The notes under the pieces are model-generated. The model ran no database searches, was not told the DNA's origin, and saw nothing but the letters and a program-made list of their open reading frames with translations. Of a stretch of DNA of 64,000 bases, positions 46,587-56,220 are shown in pieces. Source of the DNA: Flexibacter flexilis DSM 6793 (GTDB lineage Bacteria > Bacteroidota > Bacteroidia > Cytophagales > Flexibacteraceae); contig NZ_FOLE01000005.1 of the NCBI RefSeq assembly GCF_900112255.1, forward strand, positions 1 through 64,000, in the 5' to 3' direction. Each line of letters opens with the position of its first letter. The stretch's first letter is position 1. A program made the position numbers and the translations under genes.

Positions 46587-47513
46587 TTATTGGCGTTGCA
46601 TCAGGGCAATGAACGCATCTTCGATGGTTGGGGTAATGGCTTTTATTTCAAAATTCGTGTGTCCGTGTGCCTGCGCCAACCCCACCAAAAGCGGCACGGG
46701 TTCAGCCACCGCCGCCGCAAAGGTTATGTGCAAATATTCCCCAAACGGAAACACACTGGCCACCTGCGGCATTTGTCTTAAATCTTGTAGCAATTGATAA
46801 ATATTGTCGGCGCGTGCCGCATACATGGCCGTCGGGTAACTATTTATAATTTGGTCGGGCGTATCCACCGACATAATTTTTCCACCCTGAATCAGCGCAA
46901 TTTTTTCACACAAAACCGCCTCGTCCATGTACGGCGTCGAAACCAAAATCGTAATCCCTTGCTGCTTGAGTTGCTGGAGCATTTCCCAAAATTCCCTGCG
47001 CGAAACCGAATCTACGCCCGTAGTTGGTTCGTCCAGAAAAAGCACTTCGGGTTTGTGTATCAGCGCACAACACAACGCCAATTTCTGTTTCATACCGCCC
47101 GAAAGTTTCCCCGCACGGCGCGAGGCAAAAGGTTTTATTTGCTCATAAATATCCCGAATGAGGTCGTAGTTTTCTTGGATAGTCGTCCCGAAAAGCGTCG
47201 CAAAAAAGTGCAGATTTTCGGCCACCGTCAAATCCTGATACAACGAAAACCGCCCTGGCATATAGCCGATGCGGTTGCGTATGGCCTGATACTCTTTTTG
47301 CACATCAAAACCCCGTACCGTAGCCCTGCCGCTATCGGCCAACAAAAGCGTAGTCAGTATTCGGAAAATGGTGGTTTTGCCTGCGCCATCTGCCCCAATC
47401 AACCCAAAAAGTTCGCCTTCTTGCACCTGCAAATTCACATTCTCGACGGCGCGAACCTTTCCATTTTCGTAGGTTTTTGTAATATTTTCTAAAGAAACCG
47501 CTACCATAACCAC
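46587..47513 (-). CDS. ABC transporter ATP-binding protein (first ATPase)
   Basis: 308 residues. Walker A GADGAGKTT lies at about 38-46, signature LSGGMKQKLA, Walker B VLFLDEPTTGVD and H-loop switch VSTPYMDEA (histidine replaced by proline-tyrosine context). The last 80 residues form a C-terminal extension (AADNIYQLLQDLRQMPQVASVFPFGEY) like that of DrrA-type ATPases. With the next gene it should form the ATPase pair of the efflux pump. The start codon lies 18 bases after hlyD ends. Confidence 0.92.
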   Translation of the reverse strand: MVMVAVSLENITKTYENGKVRAVENVNLQVQEGELFGLIGADGAGKTTIFRILTTLLLADSGRATVRGFDVQKEYQAIRNRIGYMPGRFSLYQDLTVAENLHFFATLFGTTIQENYDLIRDIYEQIKPFASRRAGKLSGGMKQKLALCCALIHKPEVLFLDEPTTGVDSVSRREFWEMLQQLKQQGITILVSTPYMDEAVLCEKIALIQGGKIMSVDTPDQIINSYPTAMYAARADNIYQLLQDLRQMPQVASVFPFGEYLHITFAAAVAEPVPLLVGLAQAHGHTNFEIKAITPTIEDAFIALMQRQ

Positions 47514-47531
47514 CTTATTTACAATCCTTTT

Positions 47532-48470
47532 TTATTTTTTCTTCTCCAAAAAAATCTCCCCATACATTCCGATTTTCAGAAAACCATCGTTTGGCACACG
47601 TACTTTAATGGCATACACCAAATTTTGGCGTTCGGTCTGTGTCTGAATGGTTTTGGGCGTAAATTCGGCTTTGTCGGCTACCCACGTGAGTTTGCCCGTA
47701 TAGGTTTTGTCGGCTTGGTCGGTGTGCACTTGTAGCGGCTGCCCCACGCGCAAAAGTGGCAATTGGTCGCCCGTAATATAGGCGCGTAACGTGAGCGTGT
47801 CCACATTCGCAATTTTGTACAAAGGCTTGCCGATGGCGGCCATTTCGCCCCGAAAAGTGTAATTGGTTAGCACCGTTCCCGCCACAGGATTAGTAATTTG
47901 TCCGCGCTGAATCTGTACTTCCAACTGCTCGGCGGCTTTCTGCAAAGGTGCGGTTTCGCTCAAAACACTGCGGTTTTGCGTGGCCACATTCGTCTGATAC
48001 AAATCTATTTGGGCTTGCGTAGCCTCTATTTGCTTTTGCAACTGGTCTATTTGGTCGTTGATGTCGTCGAGTTGCTTTTGGGTGGCGGCTTGCGCTTGCA
48101 CTAAGGCTTGCGTGCGTTTTTGTTCGTGCTGCCAATGCTCAAGCTGCGACCGAAGCACTACAATTTGTTTTTTAACCACCTGAATTTGAGGCGTTACATC
48201 ATTGGTTTTTTTCTTGAGAGCCGCTATCGAAGCCAACGTTTGTTCGCGTTGCAGCGTAGGCACGGCCACATCAATCTGACCGACCACCGCGCCTGCTTTG
48301 AGCCTTGCGCCTTCCGTAATTTGATAGGTGAGCAGTTGGCCGTTTTGTTGCGCGGCCACGATTACTTCGTCGGCCTCAAAGTTGCCCGAAGCGTCGGCTT
48401 TGGGTTGCCCACGATGACAGGCCGCCAAACCCACCAACGCCGCCCACGTTACTAAAATGCTATTTTTCAT
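47532..48470 (-). CDS. HlyD-type membrane fusion lipoprotein of the efflux pump
   Basis: 312 residues, a periplasmic adaptor. The lipobox is GLAAC (cysteine at 19). Biotinyl-lipoyl-like halves (FEADEVIVAAQQNGQLLTY near 33; GTVLTNYTFRGEMAAIGKPLYKI near 200) flank a long coiled-coil hairpin (about 75-190) rich in Gln and Lys. It is equivalent to YbhG, which links the inner-membrane pump to a TolC-type channel. No tolC gene is in the window. A 15-bp operator-like sequence lies 31 bases before the start. Confidence 0.92.
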   Translation of the reverse strand: MKNSILVTWAALVGLAACHRGQPKADASGNFEADEVIVAAQQNGQLLTYQITEGARLKAGAVVGQIDVAVPTLQREQTLASIAALKKKTNDVTPQIQVVKKQIVVLRSQLEHWQHEQKRTQALVQAQAATQKQLDDINDQIDQLQKQIEATQAQIDLYQTNVATQNRSVLSETAPLQKAAEQLEVQIQRGQITNPVAGTVLTNYTFRGEMAAIGKPLYKIANVDTLTLRAYITGDQLPLLRVGQPLQVHTDQADKTYTGKLTWVADKAEFTPKTIQTQTERQNLVYAIKVRVPNDGFLKIGMYGEIFLEKKK

Positions 48471-48500
48471 ACAATAGATGTTTGTTTAAAGCTATTCATT

Positions 48501-48515
48501 TGATTTAATCATTTG
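48501..48515. promoter_or_regulatory. Candidate TetR operator before the hlyD gene
   Basis: TGATTTAATCATTTG, the exact reverse complement of CAAATGATTAAATCA found upstream of the TetR gene at 49210-49224. Confidence 0.5.
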
Positions 48516-48537
48516 TTTAAATGGCAATCAAATTTTT

Positions 48538-49158
48538 TTAGGAAGTTTCCAAAAGCGTTTTTATCCAGACAGGAATCAGTTGTTTCCTTTCTTGCATCAA
48601 ATTTTCAAATACATGACTTTCAACTACTTGCATTGTCTGTAACACAGGTCGCATCACAAACGGAAACACACACATTCCCATCAGGTTCATCAAGAAATGT
48701 AGCGGATTGGCTTGCGGTTTGCGTTCGCGCAATTGCCGCACAAAGGCCGATTCAAACACCGAACGCACATCGCCAATAGCTGGCAAATAATGTTGCGGAC
48801 GGCGGCGCACTTCCGTAACAATAAACAACGGCAAATCAGGATTGGCCAACAACAAATCAATGTAGCGGCTGGAAATAATCTGCATTTTGTCTTCCAAACT
48901 CGTGGCCTCGTCGTGTAGCGCAGGCGAAATTGCACCGAAAAACTGTTGAAATTGTTCGGTCATAATGATTTCAAAAAGGCGTTCTTTGCTTCTGAAATAA
49001 TAATTGAGCAAAGCCAAATTAATGCCTGCTTCGGCGGCAATGTCGCGTGTACGGGTAGCATCGTAGCCTTTTTGGGTAAAGACTTTCCGCGCCGCTGCCT
49101 TTATTTTTTCTTCTGTACTAAGTTCTATGTCAGTATTTTGAGTGTCCATTCTGTGCAA
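48538..49158 (-). CDS. TetR/AcrR family regulator of the efflux operon
   Basis: 206 residues (a second ATG three codons in is also possible). The N-terminal helix-turn-helix (about 15-62) has KIKAAARKVFTQKGYDATRTRDIAAEAGINLALLNYYF. The C-terminal two thirds form the helical ligand domain, which ends in a region like CecR/YbiH. Position and neighbours (regulator, HlyD, two ATPases, two permeases) reproduce the cecR-ybhGFSR operon of enterobacteria. A shared 15-bp site before this gene and before hlyD suggests autorepression and control of the pump. Confidence 0.92.
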   Translation of the reverse strand: MHRMDTQNTDIELSTEEKIKAAARKVFTQKGYDATRTRDIAAEAGINLALLNYYFRSKERLFEIIMTEQFQQFFGAISPALHDEATSLEDKMQIISSRYIDLLLANPDLPLFIVTEVRRRPQHYLPAIGDVRSVFESAFVRQLRERKPQANPLHFLMNLMGMCVFPFVMRPVLQTMQVVESHVFENLMQERKQLIPVWIKTLLETS

Positions 49159-49203
49159 CCAATTTTGTTTGATAAGATGGCGTAAAGGAAAGTAATTTTA
49201 TTT

Positions 49204-49224
49204 TTTAATCAAATGATTAAATCA
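49204..49224. promoter_or_regulatory. Candidate TetR autoregulatory operator
   Basis: A perfect palindrome with half sites TTTAATCA and TGATTAAA separated by AA. It includes the 15-bp sequence shared with the site before hlyD and lies about 46 bases upstream of the TetR ATG. Confidence 0.5.
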
Positions 49225-49231
49225 GAATTTT

Positions 49232-49263
49232 AAGAAAAAAAATAAACCGATAAAATTTATCGG
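49232..49263 (-). terminator. Terminator after the Rpn-family gene
   Basis: Stem CCGATAAA with TTTATCGG followed on the minus strand by TTTATTTTTTTTC. Confidence 0.75.
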
Positions 49264-49291
49264 CTTGGGTGTAAAAGGTATTATGTTAATT

Positions 49292-50158
49292 TTAAAGTTC
49301 GGTTCTTAGATTTTCGATTTGCTCAAAAGTTAGCTTCGTTAAATCTGCTATAATTTCGTTGCTATATCCCTTCAAAATACCATTTTTAGCTATCTCAAGG
49401 GTTTTCCGTTCCTCGATTTTAAATTCGGCTTCTGTTTGCAACGAAAACAACTCGCTGGCTTTCAGGTGTAAGCTATCCAAATAGCGGCTGTAACCGTATC
49501 GGTCTTGCGCGGGCAAACGCATAATGTCGAGCACCTCTCCTGCTTCTTTTAGCCCTTTAGCGCGAAACTCGTCTTTTACTTCGCTATTTTTCAAAAAATA
49601 AATCCATTCGTCTAACGTATCAGTGGCAACATCATCAAACTGATTGACTTTCAGCAAGTAATACTCTGGAAACATATCAGAAACACACTCTTTCAAAAAA
49701 GTTTTTTTCTGTTTTTCCGAAAGTCCAAGTACATCATTTTGATGCAAACCCTTAAAATCTGTTTTGCCTTTGTAAATATAATCTTGGCCTTGCCCAAGGT
49801 CAAAATACACGATATTCACCGAAATTACTTTTTTAATTTCCGAATATTTTTGCCCAAGCATTAGGTTTTCGGAAATAGATTTGGCAACACCATAGACCAT
49901 TCTATGAAAATAATCTATCTCATACGAATTTTGTATTTCGATGATAATCAGCTCATTTTTAGAGTTTTGTGTAAGAATATCAACCCGATTAAATTTATCA
50001 TCTTCAATCTCCTGATTACTTTCACTTTCTAAGATTTGTTCAATTTTGATATTATCAAATAAAAGTTCACTCAAAAAGCCTTCCAACACCACAAAATTGG
50101 ACTTGTTTCTCAAAAGCCTTTTGATAGCCCAATCGAATCTTATTAGTTTCTTGCTCAT
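49292..50158 (-). CDS. Rpn/PD-(D/E)XK family nuclease
   Basis: 288 residues of the PDDEXK_2 group (annotated as Rpn recombination-promoting nuclease or putative transposase). The N-terminal part has FDWAIKRLLRNKSNFVVLEGFLSELL. The catalytic core is visible as RVDILTQNSKNELIIIEIQN (about 63-82; Asp, Glu-x-Gln), followed by FHRMVYGVAKSISENLMLGQKY. A C-terminal Glu/Lys-rich region and a small helical end (EIIADLTKLTFEQIENLRTEL) follow. Such genes are often mobile or associated with defence. It has a perfect promoter of its own and no transposon ends that I can see. Confidence 0.88.
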   Translation of the reverse strand: MSKKLIRFDWAIKRLLRNKSNFVVLEGFLSELLFDNIKIEQILESESNQEIEDDKFNRVDILTQNSKNELIIIEIQNSYEIDYFHRMVYGVAKSISENLMLGQKYSEIKKVISVNIVYFDLGQGQDYIYKGKTDFKGLHQNDVLGLSEKQKKTFLKECVSDMFPEYYLLKVNQFDDVATDTLDEWIYFLKNSEVKDEFRAKGLKEAGEVLDIMRLPAQDRYGYSRYLDSLHLKASELFSLQTEAEFKIEERKTLEIAKNGILKGYSNEIIADLTKLTFEQIENLRTEL

Positions 50159-50199
50159 TTTTTGTGTTTTTTATTCTTAAAATCCAAAATTATTCTAAG

Positions 50200-50232
50200 C
50201 AAAGATACAGCCTTTGCCGATACATAACCAAA
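50200..50232 (-). promoter_or_regulatory. Promoter of the Rpn-family gene
   Basis: On the minus strand: TTTG, 21 bases, TATCTTTG, a full consensus match, 41 bases before the ATG. Confidence 0.6.
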
Positions 50233-50268
50233 TCTGCGGCCAAACGCAAAAGGCTAATTGCTTTTATA

Positions 50269-50276
50269 TACTTTTG
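50269..50276 (+). promoter_or_regulatory. Possible -7 element of the M42 peptidase gene
   Basis: TACTTTTG lies 24 bases before the ATG at 50301; no matching upstream element at the usual distance. Confidence 0.3.
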
Positions 50277-50300
50277 CACCCAAAACTATACGTTACGACT

Positions 50301-51221
50301 ATGAATTTTGATTTATTGCGCCAACTCTGCGCCATTCATGCCCCTTCGGGCGAGGAAGCTCCGCTCACGGATTTTTTACTGGAATATATCGGCCAAGCCC
50401 AACAAAATTGGAAAGTAAAACCAACCATTTTGCATGGTGACGGCTGGCAAGACAATATCGTGTTGGTGTTCGGGCAGCCGCGCACAGCCATTTTTGCGCA
50501 CATCGACTCCATCGGGTTTACGGTGCGCTACGACAACAAACTCGTACCCATTGGCGGCCCTGACACGGAAAACGGCTATAAACTCGTAGGCAAAGACGCG
50601 CACGGCGCGATAGAAGCCACGATGGTAGCCGACGAAGAAGGCGAGATTTTGTGCATAGATTATCCGCGCGTGGTAGAACGCGGTACAAGTCTGACTTTTA
50701 AGCCAGATTTCAGGGAAACCGAAGATTTCGTGCAATGCTGCTACATGGACAACCGCTTGGGCGTTTGGACGGCTTTGCAAGTGGCCGAAACCCTCGAAAA
50801 TGGCATTATTGTTTTCTCTACGTGGGAAGAACATGGCGGCGGTTCGGTGGCTTATATTGCGAAGTATATTTATGAACAATACGCTGTAAAACAAGCACTT
50901 ATTTCTGATATTACGTGGGTAACGGAAGGTGTAAAACACGGCGAAGGCGTGGCCATTTCTATCCGCGACCGTGGCATTCCGCGCCGCAGTTACGTGAACA
51001 AAATCATTGATTTGGCGAAAGCCTCTGGCCTGAAATATCAGTTGGAAGTGGAAGGTGCAGGCGGTTCGGACGGCAAAGAGTTGCAAAGTTCACCGTATCC
51101 GTTTGATTGGTGTTTTGTGGGTGCGCCCGAAGACCACGTACATTCGCCCAACGAAAAAGTACACAAAGCCGACATCGCGGCAATGGTTGGCCTCTACGAA
51201 TATATGATGAAGCATTTGTAA
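50301..51221 (+). CDS. M42/M20-type metallopeptidase (aminopeptidase-like)
   Basis: 306 residues from the ATG at 50301; an upstream in-frame ATG at 50214 adds a cysteine-rich stretch unlike the family. The binuclear metal site is visible: histidine and aspartate in [11 protein letters not shown] (about 66), aspartate in [10 protein letters not shown] (about 152), the Glu pair in [10 protein letters not shown] (about 174) and the late histidine in [10 protein letters not shown] (about 280). This is a cytosolic exopeptidase of the M42 glutamyl-aminopeptidase/endoglucanase M type. The substrate is unknown. Confidence 0.88.
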   Translation: MNFDLLRQLCAIHAPSGEEAPLTDFLLEYIGQAQQNWKVKPTILHGDGWQDNIVLVFGQPRTAIFAHIDSIGFTVRYDNKLVPIGGPDTENGYKLVGKDAHGAIEATMVADEEGEILCIDYPRVVERGTSLTFKPDFRETEDFVQCCYMDNRLGVWTALQVAETLENGIIVFSTWEEHGGGSVAYIAKYIYEQYAVKQALISDITWVTEGVKHGEGVAISIRDRGIPRRSYVNKIIDLAKASGLKYQLEVEGAGGSDGKELQSSPYPFDWCFVGAPEDHVHSPNEKVHKADIAAMVGLYEYMMKHL

Positions 51222-51294
51222 GAACCTCGCAAAACAATTTACGGCATTGGTAATGGTGGGGCAAAACATTAGTCCTACTATTACCAATACAACC

Positions 51295-51783
51295 TTAGAG
51301 GCTGGTATTTCTTAATTTTATAGGTATCCAAATTTCTTCTTCCGAAGCAGGATCGTTGTTTTTGTATTTCGCTCCTAAAACTTCAAAATGCGGTCTATCA
51401 TCTAAAATATAAGCTGAATTTGGTAGCCATGTTTGAAAAATATATTGAAAAACAGCATTGTCCGTACTCAAACCTTTATAATCAAAAACGGCATAAAGTC
51501 CACCCAACAACACAAACGTTTCCATTTCGGTTGGCACATTGTCAAAATTTACAACTTCAACGGTTGCCCATCTTTCAAATTCGTTGGTTGGTTTAAAATC
51601 CGTAAAATATGTCGGTTCATAAACAACCAATGAAATCAAATCACTTGTCAGAGTATTGGTTATTTCTTTTCGTCTTGGTATAAAACTTCTCCAAAGCTCG
51701 CCTATTCTATAATTGGCCAAGCTCATTGTTAATCGCTTCCCAACCAATTTTTTTTCGTTCGATACTTCAATTCTGGGCTTCAT
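51295..51783 (-). CDS. GyrI-like small-molecule-binding domain protein
   Basis: 162 residues of the AraC effector-binding (GyrI-like) fold without a DNA-binding domain. It starts MKPRIEVSNEKKLVGKRLTMS and has ELWRSFIPRRKEI, YAVFDYKGL and FQYIFQTWLPNSAYILDDRPHFEVLG, all typical of the family. These proteins bind hydrophobic or cationic compounds; a stand-alone copy may hydrolyse or sequester them. It starts 26 bases after the VWA gene ends on the same strand, so they may be cotranscribed. Confidence 0.85.
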   Translation of the reverse strand: MKPRIEVSNEKKLVGKRLTMSLANYRIGELWRSFIPRRKEITNTLTSDLISLVVYEPTYFTDFKPTNEFERWATVEVVNFDNVPTEMETFVLLGGLYAVFDYKGLSTDNAVFQYIFQTWLPNSAYILDDRPHFEVLGAKYKNNDPASEEEIWIPIKLRNTSL

Positions 51784-51809
51784 TTTTCGATCTCAAATTT
51801 CCTTTTCTT

Positions 51810-52781
51810 CTACAACTTAATCACGCTCACAGTAAAGAGAATGTCCGTAATGAACAAAATCATGGCGATAAATAACGGATAATAATATTTGTTTGCCCCG
51901 ACATCAAGTTTTTTTACGTCGCGCACTTGGCCTTCTATCTGGCTAATGGCCTGAATGAGTTGCGGCACTTCGTTACGCGTGTCGCTTACCTCAAAATATT
52001 GGCCGCCTGCTTGCGTGGCAATCTCGCGCAAATCCGTGTTGTTGAGGCGCGTAACCACTCTACGGCCATTGTTATCGAGTTTATAACCGCCGCGTTCGGG
52101 AATATTACCGCCGCGTGGCGTGCCTACACCCAACGTAAACAGTTTTATTTCGTTGGTTTCAATTTCTTGTACAGCCTCTTCGGTGTCTTCGCCGAAGTCC
52201 TCGCCGTCGCTGATGAGCAAAATAATTTTGGATTGCTGTTTGGTGGACGAGTTGGCGGGGTCAAGGTGCTTTTGCAAAGCCATATCCAAGGCCTTCCCAA
52301 AATCTGTACCGCCGCTACTCATCAGCCCCGTGTTGATGGTTTCGAGGAAAATATGCAGGGCGTTTTGGTCGTAAGTAAGCGGGCATTGCATAAAAGCATC
52401 TGCCGAAAAAATAATAAGACCGATGCGGTCGGAGCTAAACGCCGACAAAATATTATTCAGTTCATATTTGATTTTGGCCAAACGCGAAGGCTGAATGTCG
52501 GTCGCGTCCATCGACTGCGACACGTCCACGGCAATATAAATATCCTTTCCTACGGCTTTTACTTCCTTCTTCAAAGCCCCAAACGAAGGGCCTAAAAGTG
52601 CCACAATAAACAACGAAAAATACAGGGTTCGGACAATAAATTTCACCCAAATAGATTTTGATTCGCTATGCAAACGCTTGGCAATTACATAATTACGATA
52701 CAAAAAAGCCGCCGACAGCAGCACAAACAAAGCAATGAGCCAGTATTCTAATTCGGTAAAAGATTTGCCCCAACTTATCAT
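51810..52781 (-). CDS. BatB-like VWA domain membrane protein
   Basis: 323 residues. Two N-terminal transmembrane helices (about 10-30 and 50-72) precede a von Willebrand A domain (about 88-290) and a C-terminal helix (about 300-320). The metal-ion-dependent adhesion site is intact: DVSQSMD (about 90-96), GGTDFG (about 166) and ISDGEDF (about 194). It matches BatA/BatB aerotolerance proteins, normally encoded with a MoxR ATPase and BatC/D/E. Here it is separated from them: purL is upstream and a GyrI-like gene downstream. Confidence 0.88.
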   Translation of the reverse strand: MISWGKSFTELEYWLIALFVLLSAAFLYRNYVIAKRLHSESKSIWVKFIVRTLYFSLFIVALLGPSFGALKKEVKAVGKDIYIAVDVSQSMDATDIQPSRLAKIKYELNNILSAFSSDRIGLIIFSADAFMQCPLTYDQNALHIFLETINTGLMSSGGTDFGKALDMALQKHLDPANSSTKQQSKIILLISDGEDFGEDTEEAVQEIETNEIKLFTLGVGTPRGGNIPERGGYKLDNNGRRVVTRLNNTDLREIATQAGGQYFEVSDTRNEVPQLIQAISQIEGQVRDVKKLDVGANKYYYPLFIAMILFITDILFTVSVIKL

Positions 52782-52852
52782 ATTTCTGCGGATTGTGTTT
52801 GGAAGGTTTGGGCGGTAAAGATAAAAAAAACGCGGAAACCCCTACCCCATTG

Positions 52853-52893
52853 TTATAAAAAATGCCGTTGCAAGCCCTAAAGCTACAACGGCA
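52853..52893 (-). terminator. Terminator after purL
   Basis: Stem TGCCGTTG with CAACGGCA and a T run on the minus strand, just after the purL stop codon. Confidence 0.75.
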
Positions 52894-52916
52894 CGTTTTC
52901 AAAATAGTATCAGTTT

Positions 52917-55157
52917 TTATTTAGACAAAAGTCGCTCTAACGTATTGTTGTACAAGTCTTTGGCCTCTGCGTAGCTGATAAGCGTTTCGCCATCTACTAC
53001 AAAATCTTTGGCTGTAACCTCGCCTATTGTCTCAAAATTTACGCCTGTGGCCGTCATCGCCGACACAAACGCTTGTTCTTGGGCTGCAGAAACCGACACT
53101 AACACGCGGCCTGCGGCTTCTCCGAACAAATACGCGTCTTTGCGGAAAGCAGCATTCGTTTTGACAGCAAAACCCAAATCACGCACAAAAGCAGATTCGG
53201 CCAACGCTATCCACAAACCACCGTCCGACAAATCGTGTGCCGAAGCAATTAACTTTTGGTCAATCAATTGTTTGACAGCTTGTTGCATCGCAAATTCTTC
53301 TTCCAAATCAAAATACGGTGCGGGGGCAGCCTTCACGCCGCAATACGAATACAAATATTCGCTACAAGCAATATCGTTTTGAGATTTGCCCACCAAATAC
53401 AAACGATCGCCTGCGGCTTTAAAGTCCAGCGTCATGCGTTTGCCCAAATCGTGCAACAAACCTAACATACCAATCGTTGGGGTTGGGAAAACGGCACTTT
53501 CTACACCCGCCACCACGTTTTTAGGCGTAGATTGGTTGTAAAAACTCACGTTTCCACCCGTTACTGGCGTGCCAAATTTGATACAAGCCTTGCTCATACC
53601 TTTCACAGAACCCACAAACTGCCAATATACTTCTGGCAAATACGGGTTTCCGAAATTGAGGTTATTAGTAACAGCCAAAGGTTCGCCACCGCTACAAACG
53701 ATGTTGCGGGCGGCTTCCGCTACGGCCATTGCGCAGCCTGTTTCGGGGTCAGATTTCACATAACGTCCGTTGCAATCTACCGTCATTACCAACGCTTTAT
53801 CCGTATTTTTTACGGAAACAACCGCCGCATCCGAAGGCGCGTTTGTGCTGAGGTTGGCCGTTCCGACCATTGAGTCGTATTGTTGATATACCCAACGGCG
53901 CGACACCAAATTCGGGTGCGAAAGCAAATGTTTCGCTACGGCTTTGTAATCGGGTTGTGGAATGCTGTTAATATCAAATTTCTTAAATTCAGCAAAATAC
54001 GCTGGTTCGCTGTACTCGCGGTGATACACTGGCGCACCGCCACCCAATACCAAATCGTCGGCGGGCACGTCGGCCACCAACTCGCCATTCATGAAGAAAT
54101 GTAGGCGTTCGGTATCGTTCACGACCCCGATTTGCTCGCAGTTCAAATCCCATTTATCAAAAATAGCCTTGATTTGTGCTTCGCTGCCTTTTTCTACTAC
54201 TACCAACATTCTTTCTTGCGATTCGGACAAAAGAATCTCGAAAGGCTGCATATTGGCTTGGCGGGTAGGTACTTTATCCAACCAAATTTCCATGCCGTGT
54301 TTGCCTTTGGCACTCATTTCGGACGTAGAACAGATGATACCTGCCGCGCCCATATCCTGAATACCAATCACTTTGCCTGTAGCGATTACTTCCAGTGAGG
54401 CTTCCAACAACAATTTTTCTTGGAATGGGTCGCCTACCTGTACGGCTGGGAGTTTGGCGTTGGACTTGTCGGAAATGTCTTCCGACGCAAAGGTTGCGCC
54501 ATGAATCCCGTCTTTGCCCGTAGCCGAACCCACGATGTACACGGGGTTGCCTACGCCATACGACGTGGCACGCGCCACTTTGCCCACTTCCACGATACCC
54601 GCCGAAAAGGCATTGACCAAAGGGTTCACGTTATAGCATTCATCAAAATAAATTTCGCCGCCCACAGTTGGCACGCCGAAAGCATTGCCGTAACCTGCAA
54701 TGCCACGCACTACGCCGCGCATGTGCCAACGAGAACGCTCATTGGACAAGTCGCCGAAACGCAAGGAATTGAGCTGGGCAATAGGGCGTGCGCCCATCGT
54801 GAAAATGTCGCGGTTGATGCCGCCTACGCCTGTGGCTGCGCCCTGATAAGGCTCAAGGGCGGAAGGGTGATTGTGGGATTCTATCTTGAAGCTACAAGCC
54901 AGCCCGTCGCCAATGTCCACCAGACCAGCGTTTTCTTCGCCAGCTTTGGCCAACATACGCGGCGAATCTTTGGGCAGGGTTTTGAGCCACACAATAGAAT
55001 TTTTGTAAGAGCAATGCTCTGACCACATCACCGAAAAGATAGAAAGCTCCGTGAAGTTGGGTTTGCGCCCCAAAATCTGGTTGATTTTCTCGTACTCTTC
55101 GGGTAATAGCCCCAACTTGGCGGCTGTCTCTACGGTAGGGAGTTGTAACGTTTCCAT
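52917..55157 (-). CDS. purL: Phosphoribosylformylglycinamidine synthase subunit PurL
   Basis: 746 residues, the small PurL that works with separate PurQ and PurS. It uses ATP and ammonia from PurQ to convert FGAR to FGAM in purine synthesis. Visible features are [17 protein letters not shown] (about 46), the ATP/metal site [27 protein letters not shown] (about 92-118), [25 protein letters not shown] and [14 protein letters not shown]. Two AIRS-type halves are seen in order. The stand-alone length (about 740) distinguishes it from the 1290-residue fused enzyme. No other pur genes are adjacent. Confidence 0.97.
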   Translation of the reverse strand: METLQLPTVETAAKLGLLPEEYEKINQILGRKPNFTELSIFSVMWSEHCSYKNSIVWLKTLPKDSPRMLAKAGEENAGLVDIGDGLACSFKIESHNHPSALEPYQGAATGVGGINRDIFTMGARPIAQLNSLRFGDLSNERSRWHMRGVVRGIAGYGNAFGVPTVGGEIYFDECYNVNPLVNAFSAGIVEVGKVARATSYGVGNPVYIVGSATGKDGIHGATFASEDISDKSNAKLPAVQVGDPFQEKLLLEASLEVIATGKVIGIQDMGAAGIICSTSEMSAKGKHGMEIWLDKVPTRQANMQPFEILLSESQERMLVVVEKGSEAQIKAIFDKWDLNCEQIGVVNDTERLHFFMNGELVADVPADDLVLGGGAPVYHREYSEPAYFAEFKKFDINSIPQPDYKAVAKHLLSHPNLVSRRWVYQQYDSMVGTANLSTNAPSDAAVVSVKNTDKALVMTVDCNGRYVKSDPETGCAMAVAEAARNIVCSGGEPLAVTNNLNFGNPYLPEVYWQFVGSVKGMSKACIKFGTPVTGGNVSFYNQSTPKNVVAGVESAVFPTPTIGMLGLLHDLGKRMTLDFKAAGDRLYLVGKSQNDIACSEYLYSYCGVKAAPAPYFDLEEEFAMQQAVKQLIDQKLIASAHDLSDGGLWIALAESAFVRDLGFAVKTNAAFRKDAYLFGEAAGRVLVSVSAAQEQAFVSAMTATGVNFETIGEVTAKDFVVDGETLISYAEAKDLYNNTLERLLSK

Positions 55158-55279
55158 GAATGAACAACAGTAAATCGAAAAAGCGGGGATATTTTATTGA
55201 ATTGTTGAACAAAGGTAAACACTAAACCCGAATGGCAAAGGAGTTTTTTGGAAATGATGCACAGAACCGAAATATCAAA

Positions 55280-56220
55280 GACCCCTCCTTGTGTTTCTCA
55301 AAGACCCCTCCTAAATCCTCCCTAAGGGGAGGACTTTAACAGGAATTGCAGGTGGAATATTCAAAAGACCCCTCCTAAATCCTCCCCAAGGGGAGGACTT
55401 TAACAGGAATTGCAGGTGGGATAACAGGAATTGCAGGGAGGATAACAGGAATTGCAGGGAGGATAACAGGAATTGCAGGAAGGATAACAGGAATTGCAGG
55501 AAGGATAACAGAAGTCGCAGGTGGGATAACAGAAGTCGCAGGTGGGATAACAGAAGTTGCAGGTGGGATAACAGAAGTTGCAGGTGGGATAACAGAAGTT
55601 GCAGGTGGGATAACAGAAGTTGCAGGTGGGATAACAGAAGTTGCAGGTGGGATAACAGGAGTCGCGGAAAGGAAATATTAAAACCCCATCTAAATCTTCC
55701 CCAAGGGGAAGACTTTAACAGGAATTGCAGGTGGAATATTCAAAAGACCCCTCCTAAATCCTCCCCAAGGGGAGGACTTTAATGTCCAGTGGGGAGGACT
55801 TTACTTTGCGGAGGACTTCAACCCTCTCCACTGGGGAGGTCGGGTGGGGTTCTAAACGCGGTTGAAAAAAAAACTCCTAAATCTTGGGTTGAAAAAAGAC
55901 CCCTCCTAAATCCTGTGCTTCAAAAGACCCCTCCTAAATCCTCCCCAAGGGGAGGACTTCAAATGCCCAAGGGGAGGACTTCAAATGCCCAAGGGGAGGA
56001 CTTCAAATGCCCAAGGGGAGGACTTCAAATGCCCAAGGGGAGGACTTTACATTTCCCCTCCCCACTGGAGAGGCTGGGTGGGGTTCTAAACGCGGTTGAA
56101 AAAAAAACTCCTTCTGTTTCCCAAAACCCCTCCTAAATCCTCCCCAAGGGGAGGACTTCAAATGCCCAAGGGGAGGACTTTACTTTGGGGTGGCTGGCTG
56201 GGTGGGGTGGCGTGGGGTAT
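55280..56220. repeat. Large repeat cluster upstream of the restriction-modification gene
   Basis: The 1118-base gap 55158-56275 has no gene. It holds more than ten copies of the palindromic unit CCCCTCCTAAATCCTCCCC/GGGGAGGACTT, several in close succession at 55940-56045. A 21-bp tandem array of about 13 units (GATAACAGGAATTGCAGGTGG changing to GATAACAGAAGTTGCAGGTGG) runs from about 55400 to 55670. The family is the reverse complement of the cluster at 45.4-45.8 kb. ORFs across it are repeat artefacts. Confidence 0.92.

Noticed and set aside
49292-50158. Rpn-family gene as part of an intact transposon
   Set aside because: I found no terminal inverted repeats or target duplication around it; the clear promoter and terminator suggest an ordinary gene.
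51246-51288. Inverted repeat ATTGGTAAT/ATTACCAAT as a terminator
   Set aside because: The loop is 25 bases long and there is no T run on either side.
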